Source: Kryptolebias marmoratus (lineage: Eukaryota; Chordata; Actinopteri; Cyprinodontiformes; Rivulidae). Taken from it: DNA of 64,000 bases. Where the stretch lies: the NCBI RefSeq assembly GCF_001649575.2, contig NC_051435.1, forward strand, positions 10,233,517 to 10,297,516. Direction: 5' to 3'. The position numbers and the translations under genes were made by a program. The stretch's first letter is position 1, and each line of letters begins with the position of its first letter. Of this stretch, positions 1 to 10,500 are shown piece by piece. The notes below the pieces were generated by a model. It was not told the DNA's origin, made no database searches, and saw only the letters and a list, made by a program, of their open reading frames with translations.

Positions 1-895
1 CTCCTCCTCCTCCTCACTGCCTGTCTTCAGCTCCAGCAGGCAGCAGTGAGGGGTGCATCACCGGAGATGCAAAAAGTGCGCAAGAGCCGAGCAGAGGAAT
101 CGAAGAGAAAAGAGGGAACCCGAGCAGCCAGAGGAGCATCTGTTGGATCTCCGAACAATGAGGGAGCCAGTCGATGTTTAACTGACAGAAAAGGCAAAAG
201 CTGCCCCCCAAAGCAGAGCTTCAGCTTGGCGATCCGTGTTGATGCGCGCAGCCCCCCGAAAATGACGACACTGGGACGGTGATTTGTTTTCTTCCTCCAG
301 CTCCTTATTTATTTATTTTTTTTAATTTATTTTTAATTCGGCCATATGCTGAGAGTTTATCTCCTGATCACAAAAGGAAGGGACGACTTGTGTCCAACAC
401 GGTCGCCAACCCGTGCGCGCAGAGAGCTTTCATCGAATAATTACGCAGAGATATTCGCGTTTTGCCGAGGCGCTGAGGGGATTTTTCAACTTCCCAGTGA
501 AAACTTACTATGTGAGTACAGTTTTGAAAGCCCCAGCCTCCACGGGGATGACTAATTCACGACGCAGCAACTGAAAACCTGTAAAAGCTGCGACTGACTG
601 GCGCGTGTGGATACCTCATCCTCCTGAGCGTCGCCTGATTTTGATTTTTTTTTTTTTTTTAAATTTTGCCCATATGGCTTCTACCTTCAGTGTTCGTGGA
701 CAACTCCTAATTATTGATATTTCATGGCTGTAGAGTGTAGCAGCAGCAGTACGTGGCTAAAGAGGACAGAGCAAGTCTAAACTGGGGGCGAAGACATTTC
801 ACTTTTATGTCCAAACAGGAGACATTGCGCACGGACACTGCAACGAGCACAACACGGAATCCTTTCGTCGCTCCCTTCGCTGCTGCCATCGTAGT
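1..895 (+). promoter_or_regulatory. kcnj3: kcnj3 5' leader and promoter-proximal region
   Basis: This stretch lies directly upstream of the start codon and is visibly richer in CpG than the introns, continuing into exon 1, as expected for a CpG-type promoter. I see no clear TATA box with an initiator, so the transcription start cannot be placed. It opens with a CTC-repeat tract (1-15) and has T-rich runs at about 303-337 and 643-662. Five ATG-started upstream ORFs lie within it: 67-282, 346-555, 674-733, 724-780 and 807-938. None has a recognisable product. The region is called leader only by position; part may be untranscribed. Confidence 0.55.
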
Positions 896-938
896 ATGTC
901 TGCACTTCGAAAGAAATTTGGGGACGATTATCAGGTAG
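807..938 (+). promoter_or_regulatory. Upstream ORF overlapping the kcnj3 start codon
   Basis: An ATG at 807 opens a 43-codon frame that stops at 936-938, beyond the kcnj3 ATG at 896 and in a different frame. Ribosomes starting there cannot reinitiate at 896. Its context is weak (T at -3, T at +4), so leaky scanning would be expected. It matters only if the mature mRNA includes base 807, which its position 89 nt before the start makes likely. Confidence 0.4.
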
Positions 939-1573
939 TGACCACCTCATCTAGCGGGTCCGGATTCAGTCAGCCTCCCCCAGAGAAGAAGAAGAAGAGG
1001 CAGCGCTTCGTGGACAAGAACGGGCGATGCAACGTCCAGCATGGGAACCTGGGCGGTGAGACCAGCAGGTACCTCTCGGACTTGTTCACAACCCTGGTAG
1101 ACTTGAAATGGCGCTGGAACCTGTTTATTTTCATCCTCACCTACACGGTGGCTTGGCTCTTCATGGCCTCCATGTGGTGGTTCATCGCCTACATCAGGGG
1201 GGACCTCAACAAAGCCCACAACGAAAAGTACACTCCATGCGTGGCCAACGTCTACAACTTCCCCTCAGCCTTCCTGTTCTTCATAGAGACCGAGGCCACG
1301 ATCGGATACGGCTACAGGTACATCACGGACAAGTGCCCCGAGGGCATCATCCTCTTCCTGTTCCAGTCGATCCTCGGCTCGATCGTCGACGCCTTCCTGA
1401 TCGGCTGCATGTTCATCAAGATGTCTCAGCCCAAGAAGAGGGCCGAGACGCTGATGTTCAGCGAGCACGCGGCGATCTCCATGCGAGATGGGAAACTCAC
1501 TCTCATGTTCAGGGTCGGCAACTTGCGTAACAGCCATATGGTCTCTGCACAGATCCGCTGCAAACTGCTCAAA
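896..1573 (+). CDS. kcnj3: kcnj3 exon 1: residues 1-226 (N-terminus, TM1, pore, TM2)
   Basis: The start ATG at 896 gives the family-typical N-terminus [15 protein letters not shown] and has A at -3. Residues 31-37 are a basic run (KKKKRQR). TM1 is about residues 75-100, the pore helix and filter 124-140 (TIGYG at 135-139, bases 1298-1312), and TM2 about 150-175. F129, just before the [10 protein letters not shown] stretch, is the GIRK1-specific pore phenylalanine (mammalian F137) that disfavours functional homotetramers, so obligate heteromers are expected. D165 matches the mammalian rectification residue D173. K180 in the QPKKR stretch matches the PIP2-contact lysine K188. The extracellular loop reads AHNEKYTPC, without the mammalian N-Y-T glycosylation sequon. 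The exon ends on a whole codon (Lys226) before the donor GTGAGT; read-through would add V-S-E and stop. The N-terminal variable stretch is about eight residues shorter than in human. Confidence 0.97.
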
Positions 1574-4500
1574 GTGAGTGAGTGAGTGGGGTGGGGGTGT
1601 GTAGTTCTGGAGGAGGGGGTGCACCTTGCATGATCTGCTCCTCAGACCAGAGTTCATGTTTTGTTGATGCAGAAAGGTCCACACACTGACAACATCTCAG
1701 AAGGGATGAGGTATAGATAAAGTTCTATTCCCCCCATTGAATTGGATGCAGGTTCTATTAAAAAAAAACATTCAATCACAGCAGTCCTTTGACTGAAATT
1801 ACACCTGTAAATTCCTATAGGCTCTTAAAGCTTTGGAAAAGTGTTAATAACCTGAAAGCTGTTTTGCTTGTTCAACGATAAGGTGGAGGTTTGTTAACAA
1901 CATGGTGCACACGAGCTGCTGTTTCTGGAGCTTTCTGCTCGAGATAGACTGAATAATCAGCCTGTACTGGCCACAAAAAAGTAGCATGCCTGTACATATT
2001 TAATTAGTTACCAAATAGGATAATAAAGATTCCTTAACAGCAGCTATAACCAGCTTACTGTACCCACAATCTGGGGTTTTAAAGCGACAATTCCCTTTAT
2101 ATATTATTTTTAAGGTTTAATACAAGTTTATCTAAGGGTTTAATTATATGTTAGGTTAAACAGTTATTGTTATATTTTGTTAAATAAAAAATACATATTG
2201 GCCCCAAAAAAGATCAGTGTTGTATATCGGCCAACGGCTGCCTTGATTTCTAAAATCAGAATCAGCCAAAAGAAAAACTTGTATTGGTCTGCCTCTCCTT
2301 TCTGCTGCCCATCTTCTCAGTTTCAGAGGTCCATTGCCATTAATGTAGATAGCAGAGAAATTATACATTTAGGTAAACATTTGGGTTATAAAAAGCCTAA
2401 AAAGTTTAAATTAGTTCATGGCCATGTCCATCTTTTCAAATGTGTTTTTTGTAGAGGTAAGTAAGCCTTTTTTTGTCATGTTTTCTCCTGTCACACAGCA
2501 GGTAAGGGCACAGAAATCCACCCTGTGTACAGAAATTTAAACCAAATTCAATTGTTCCATCATGTCAACATTTTTAGCATCAGCTGTGCATTAGATCCTC
2601 CCAAAAATGGACATTGTCTTTGTCAATGTCAACTTTATTTCTGGAGCATTAAAAACAACTAAAGTTGACCAAAGTGCTTTGCAATTTAAGAAATCAACAC
2701 AACAGTAAAAACATCAAAAGAGGAAATATATTAAAAGAATAAATAAAAGCAAAATAAGATACAGAGATACAACATAAAAACAGCTATTCAGGTCACATAC
2801 TCCACTCGAAAATAGAGTTGAAGAAGTTTAAAGATGAGTCTTAAACAGATTTAAGAGACTCAACTGTCTTGATCACCTTAATATTTTAATTTAGATTTTG
2901 GAACCTCTAAGAAAACCTGGTTGGTAGACTGAAGTCCTCTTACTGGAGTGTAGATGTTGAGATAACTTATGATGGAGTGAAATCATTTAATACTTTAAAA
3001 AAAAGCAGTAAAATCTTAAAATCAATCCTAAAACAAAAGCCAACATTAGAGTTATGTTTTCATGCTGTTCAGTGCCAGTTAAAAGATGAGCTGCTGTGTT
3101 TTGGACAGTTTGTAAGTCATGCAGACATGATTTATTCAAACCAACATGCAGAGCCTTACAGGAGTCCAAGCAAAAGATAATAAAAGCACGACTGATGTTT
3201 CCAGGTCTTTGACGGGGAGATATGGCTTCACCTTGGCTGTAAGTCTTAATTGGAAAAACTTGACTGCATTAATCTGTTTTCTCAATTTTCATAGTATAGT
3301 TTCCTATTTACAGTGGGTTTATAAAAACAGTGATTTTTTTCTGTCAGGACTACAGGACTTAGCTGATTTTAAGCTGTACATAAATCTGCCTTACGCTTCT
3401 ATCCCCCATATGTCTCGTTCTTTGTGCCTCTTTCAGTCTCGCCAAACGCCCGAAGGCGAGTTCCTTCCGCTGGATCAGTTGGAGCTGGACGTGGGTTTCA
3501 GCACCGGGGCGGACCAGCTCTTTCTCGTCTCGCCGCTGACGATCTGCCATGTGATTGACACCAAAAGCCCCTTCTATGACCTCTCGCAGAGGTCCATGCA
3601 AACAGAGCAGTTTGAGATTGTGGTGATACTTGAAGGCATCGTAGAGACGACAGGTAAGTAACATCTGCGGGAGAAAAAAACAAAAAAAAAGAGCTTGTTT
3701 GACTTGATGTTGTTGCTCCGGGCTACGTATATCTATGAGGTGTATGATGTTTTTTTTATCAATAATATTGAGCTGTTTCATAGGATCTAATTGCTCACAC
3801 TCTACTGGGTTTGTTTTTGAACTCTTGACTGCATTTTATTGATTTTCATTTCTGTGGCGCACATGGATAAACACATTGCAGCTGATATTAAAAGAGGTGA
3901 AGGAATTGTATGCATTTTAAAGAGTTTTTCTGATCACTTTTGAAATGATGTTCTGTCAAATAGTTATTGATAGTACCTTATTAGTTGTGACATCAGTCGT
4001 AGAGCATAAAGTATGGAGAAAGAGGCAAAAGTCTTCACCCAGGTTAAACTAATGGCTAGCCAAACAAGTGCCAGTATTTGTTTTATTTTTAGGCTTATAA
4101 AACAACTCTTTCTTTAAAACAACATACTTGTCTGAGAGAACACTGCATTAGGTAATATTATATGTTGCTCTTTTCTCAACTCAACAACGTCAGTGTTACT
4201 GAGACAAAAGAGTTGTTTTGTAAACCTGAAAAACAATAAAAACTGGCCCTCATTTTAACAAGCCATTAGCCTAGCCAGGATAAAGACTTTTTGTCCATTT
4301 CTCCGTACTCCATGCTCTGTAACTGATGTCACGGCTGAGAAGGTACTAACTACTGATAAATACTTGACAGAACATCACTTCACAAATGACCAGACTATCC
4401 CTTTAACCCCTCAGATGTTTGCGGATGGACTTTTTTGGCAGGTTTTCATGTGATATATGAGTGTTGAACTCCTCTACGGTCAATAACAGACCATCCGAAT

Positions 4501-7500
4501 TCCTTTTCCCCATCCGAAACCAACTCCACTCCTCGTCTTTGTGCCTGAACACCTCTGACTGCTGCTCTCAGAGGGCAGAATAATTTGCTTTCTAGGGTCC
4601 CTTTGGAATTACAAAATTCCATTTCCACAAGATGAACGATGCCTGGAGTAAAATACTCCAACGTGGTCATTTTAAATTCAATCGTTTATTTGACATGGCT
4701 GATGAAGCGGTGTGGAGAGCTCCTCTCGGTGTTACATTCTGAGCAGAGCAGCGGCTGTAATGGAGCAGATCAGAGAAAACAGCATATGGAGATGTGACAG
4801 GAAGGCGCACAGGCTGCAGACGGTAATTAGTGAAGATGCTCACATCCTGATAGATACTTCTGATAGAGATTTATTGCAGTTTGATTAAAGTTTTATTGTA
4901 GCTGAGTATTAACTGACATGCAGTATGACCCTCCAGCTCGGGGCATGCAGTATTTATGCAGGCTCATTCTGCTGAGACCAGACATATTAAAAAAGTAGGA
5001 GAACATTATTAAATGATATCAATATATGACACTGTGCAGTGCAGCCCCGAGAGCGTCAGAATGTGCTCGGCTCAGCATTATTTCAGTTTACGATGACAAA
5101 ATAGACAGTTAAAGCGGATCGATATCTAGAGTTTTTGTCACCTGCTGCTGAAGCCGGAGGATAATGTTTTTTGCTCATGTTCATGTGCCTGACTGTCACT
5201 TAAATATCTCCTGAACCACTGGACAGTTATAATGAAACTTTCAGAAAGGAATCATTGATGAATCTTTGGAAGCAACTCAACTCAAGATGGCTGCCACAGC
5301 CAATTGATTTTTGAAAAGACAAAAATGACTATAATTTAGTCACTTTTTAAAATATCGTAGTAAAATTTGGTGTGGTAGAAGCAAAGAGTCTTTTCCAACA
5401 CATACTCTAAGGATGACATCTTGCGAGATCGCATGAGATTGTGCATGGCGTTATTTTCAAGATGATCCGGACTTAAAACTCTCATATGGAAGGCAGCGGG
5501 CGACATGCATGCCTTCAAGGAATGCTAGCTCTTTAATTAGTTGAGTAACTGTACGTTTGTCTCTTTTGTGTAAATGTGTGTGTCCAGCCTTAAGCACATC
5601 TTACCTGCTGCTTTGTGCTCGTGACATTTAAGGCACGCAAGGATTCGGTTCAGGAATGTGATTTATTTATAATTAGCAGATATTTATAGTTCTACATTGT
5701 GAGGCAGGTGTGTCATCGTGTCATTCTCACCTTCATTTCTTGAGATTATCGCTCTCCCTGCAGCCATAATTATGCGTCGTTTGTGGAAATGCTGATGTAG
5801 AAACAATCTATAGTTAAAAATTGATGTACAGTGAAAGTCTAAATCCTTAGTCGCTTTCATTTCTGGCCAATGTAACTCTGTTTCCATGGCAACCTCTCCT
5901 TGAGTATTCAGGATTGCAGCACTGCACTAAACTTAGGTTGTTTTTTTTATTATTATTATTTTTATTCCTATGGTATAGGAATCATAACACAATTTGAGTA
6001 ATGAATCAGGCAAACATGCGATGCTGAACATGAAATGAGATGTCAGCAGCATCACCTCTTATTAAGGAGGAGACTCTCTGAAGAATGAGAAGCACACAGA
6101 GGCGGTTCTGTACCATAAAGTGCCTGCCAGAACAGGTTTTACAGCAGAGAGAGAATAAGATCAAATATTTATGAGGTTGCTTGGTGTTTACTAGCAAAAG
6201 AAAAAAGTGAAGCTGCCAAACTAACTGTGTTATGTGTGGAAAAAAAAGTCTCCCGGTAACACAAGTTAAAATACTCACCACTGCACGGCACAGCTTCACC
6301 GTCACCAGCGTGCTGCTCTTCCTGCTGGATAGTAACAGACACAATTTTCTTATTTGGCAAGCTTCTTCCTGAAGAAATCGCCCAAAAATATTTTGGACTG
6401 AAGTTTTCTTTTCACACATGCAGAACAGGAGGAGCTGTGAATCTTTCCTTTTGCTGTAAGCTCTCAGATCGAATGAAAGGCAGGAGCTGTTCGTCATTAT
6501 TTCTGAACAGGAGGGCAGGGCGTTCCCCGTCGTGACCTCGGTGCCCCAATGCGTAGCTGATAGAGCAATATTTCCATCAGAGTATGTTTTCAAAAGAGCA
6601 GACAAGGCACAACCTCACTTTCAAGATTTTGATGAGTTAACAGGACTGACGGGGTAAACAGTTTGACTTTCCAACAGGAAGTTCTGGTAAAAAAAAATGT
6701 GTGTCCCACTGAGGTAGAGCTACACTGCATCGGGCAGCCACAGCAAAGTCTATGCTAATGAGACGAGAATCTGTCCTGCCATTTTGCTAGGTGCTATGAT
6801 TTATTGCGGACCAAGACGCCCTTTGTGATACTGACATTGCATTGATGATAGATTTTTGATAAGTTGTGCAGCCCTGCAGTAAATTATAAATATCAGCGTT
6901 AAAAGCCTAAACTCAGCCAAGGAGCCAAATGTTTTCCCATCAATTGTTTTAATTAACAGATCAGCACTTCAAAGACAGTAACATTATGTTTCAGCAGTGA
7001 GTTATATGCCATATTAGTTCACAAATCATTGAAAATGTGACCTTTTCAGTTTTTGTCTGCCGTGGTCTTTGTGTATGCCTAATGCTGTCAGAAAATAGTT
7101 CACAAATCAAAACATATCTGTGCTACGGTGATGAGTTCCAGAAGGTACTCCCTACCTAATACCTTAAAGTAATACCTTCCAGAAACATAAGTAAATATGT
7201 GGCACTGTCAGTTTGCTCAGTTTCAGCCCTGTTTTATTTAGTCCCGAATCAAGAGGTACACAGTTATAGTGTACTGACAGGGAGGCTCACAGCACACTCA
7301 TAGCTGTTATGAGTGTCTATAACACTTGACCTATATTACAAAATTCCACTGATATTTTCTTCTGTTTTCTTTTTCTGTTCATGTTTATTGAAAGCTAATT
7401 ATATACTGAGTGCTACATCAAAAACAAGTGAAGGGAGTAGGCATGTTGCTCCTGCTAATGCTTGATGGGAGGCTCATTACAGAATACTCCTGTCTCCTGT

Positions 7501-10500
7501 TTTCACTCTATGTTATATGTGATATATGAGGGCTATCGCTGTGTTTTTGGTCTGATGAGACAGCGTACAGCACGCACAAGACGCTAACAACGTGTGGCTC
7601 CGACATGCGAATGGCACAGATTGATACATGTGGCACCTAACAAAATGGCGGCCAAAATCTTGCCTCAGTCTCAAATCGGGTCTTGAAATTTGGTAAATAC
7701 AGCATCGGATCAACAAAAATACGAGGTGCTGTTGTTTGGTTAGCAAAAAAACAAGCCAGTATGCAGAAACAGTGTGTGTAAAATTACATTCCAGATTTCA
7801 GAACCACCTTCAGTAGCAAAAACTCTTTAAGTAATCATCTTCAAATTGACCTCTCACATTGATGTGGATGAATTATGGCCCAATTTTCTTCACAGTGTTT
7901 CAGTTCATTGAGATTTGAGGGGATTTGTTTGTGCACAGGTCTTTAAGGCTCTGACCACTATATTTAAATCTAATTATGGTCTTGACTTTCACTGCACCAC
8001 CTTTATTTTTGCCTGCCTCTGAAAGGCGAAGGCAGATGATAATGTTTTTGCTCGCGTCTGCTTGTGTGTGTGTGTTATCTGTCAGTTTCCAAAATATCTC
8101 ATGAACCTCTAGATGGCAATGGATCAAACTTTCAGAAAGCTGTCACTGAATTTATATCTACATCTGGTTAACCCTTGGAGTCAATAAAATTCAAGATGGA
8201 AACCACAGCTAACTTGCGTTAGTCAACAAAAATGACTGGAACAGTCAATTTAACAGATACTGAGGTAAAATTTGATGTGGTAGTAGCTGAGAGTCATTCA
8301 CAGCAAATACGTTGAGTGTGACGACTTACAAGCTAACATTATTTTCAAGGTTTGACCAAAACAAACATAGTTTTAACTCAAAACGAGACATATGCATTCC
8401 TTCACGTAATGCTAGACCTTTAATTGTTTTCTTTTTTTATTTTCAATCTTTTTTATTGTAGATTTTCTGGTGTGCTGTGAATCATCGTTCATTTGCATGA
8501 GCTAATTCCTCCCAAGCTTCAGTTGTCAGACAGAACTCACTTTTTGTCACGTCTGCAGTGAGTCTGACTGATTATTAGTGACTGCAGCTCAAATGATGCT
8601 ACAGAAGATCCGAACTGGTTTTATTAAGTGCAAATTAATGTTGTTTTTGAGCCAAGCTAAAAATGTCTCCAAAGAATTCGACACCATTCACGCTGTCGGG
8701 CTCCACGCATGTCTTACTGTATTTATTGCACCAAGTTTCCAAGTATCCAGCTCATCATCAGAACAAATGGCCTGATGAAGATCTCATTGCTTGAAACGTC
8801 ATCTGAGGGATTTTTTATCAAACAGTAAGCTCTCAGGCACTCAGACCTTTAGGGCATCGAAATGTCTCAGTAATAGGTCTGTTGGACAACGTGACAGATG
8901 TTTACAGCATTTTTCATCCACATTAACCTACTTCTCTGGCTTTATGTATGCACACAGACAGTCGTATGCATCTTGGAACAAATATGTCTCAACCATTAGT
9001 TTCATTGTTGATAATTGTAATTTGTATGTCTTCTTTAATACCTCTTGAATAGTTTCCATGTAAGAATATTTAGTTATCAGTCATTTAAAAAGCAAAAGTG
9101 TCACATAAACAAAACAAGAAACTTGTAGATGTCAGTAAAAGAAAAGATATTTGGAAAGTAATTTAATCTTCCTATCAGCTGTGAGGCAAATCAGCTAATT
9201 GTTTTGTATCTACTAAATGTATTATGTTTTTCCAATAAATTTGATTAGTAAGAATCAGAATGTTGATCAGATTTGAGCAATATAATTTCAAAATATCTGT
9301 GAAAACCCCAGTATAAAATTAAATGGTGAAGTCTTTCATTTTCTTATAATAATAATAATATTTGCGCTTGTTGTCAGATATGGTTAAAAGTTCATATTAT
9401 GTGAATTTACAAGAATCTAATTTGTCTGGGAAGTCGTCTTGAAAAGGTTTATCCGCATTAATGTTAGAACAACAAAAACAGCTCATTATGTATTTATGTT
9501 AGTGCAGCACCTGTCACTGTTTCAAAAACTTAGTTTTAGCTTGTGAATTTTTTAAGACTTGAATTATTCACATATATCTCATACTGATATACAAATCAGA
9601 CATTCTTAGTTGTGCAAGAGCTGTGTTTTATGAGGATTAAAAAAAAACTTTAATAAAAATGGAATGAAAGCATAATGTGCTTTCGGGTTTGGGCATTTTT
9701 ATTTCTTTATTTATTTTCAAATACTGTGGTAGAGTGGAAGAACTTTAAAATGTAAGACAGCACAGGATAAAAATTTAATAGTTAGGGCTACAAAACAAGG
9801 TGAACAAATATTTTTAGGAGTCGGAAATCGAAGTGTTTGTGGGACAAAGTCTGCAGAACTGAGTGCCAAACTCTTGGGGTTTGTTTGCACAGCATTCAGC
9901 TCAAAATACTCCAGGATGTGAAGAAGTACTGATCAAACCTTTGGTTGTGAAAAATTTTTATTTATGTATTTCTTAGCTGCTTGTTTGGTTACGTTGTGGT
10001 GACAAACAAAGCATTACTTTATTTGAGTGGATAAAACTGCCGGGACTCAAATTATTTTGACACAAATTTAATTTTTACTGCACAGAATCGTCTGAACACT
10101 AATAATACAGATCTTTTTGGCTATAGGTCACCCAGTCAGGAGACTTTATTTACTGTATATTAATAAAACTTTACCGTATAAATGTTCACAGAAACAGCCC
10201 TGTGATCAGTTGTGGTCTGATCTGTTCAGACATTGTCTCATCAAATAAAAAGTCAGGCCAGTCTATGTTTTCTTCCTGACAGACGAAGGGGCTCACAAGT
10301 GCTCCAAAATACCAGAGAATCAATATTTATTAATGATCTCTCACGTATTTCACATCAGACATTTACAGCTCTGCTGTTTTGTTAAAACCCTTTGGTTTTC
10401 CAGTGGAAATGGCTTTAGCATTAATTTTTAATGTGCTAGAACAGTGGTCTTCATTTAAAATTCAGCAATGTCTGCCTGAAGAAATGTTTCTCAAGCAAAA

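Noticed and set aside
1108..1684. Long alternative frames across exon 1 on both strands (139-140 codons)
   Set aside because: Shadows of the GC-rich kcnj3 coding exon. Their Arg/His/Asp-rich composition is what frame-shifted coding sequence produces.
5506..5530. Helitron 3' end (hairpin followed by CTAG)
   Set aside because: The hairpin is followed by CTAG in several copies, but similarity between copies continues about 10 bp further (GCCTTTAATT), so CTAG is not the element boundary. Helitron origin is left open.
6006..6605. 199-codon minus-strand open frame in intron 2
   Set aside because: No signal, domain or low-complexity pattern of a real protein. It is cysteine- and leucine-rich in the way translated AT-rich DNA often is. 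One frame of this length in 64 kb on six frames is only mildly unexpected.
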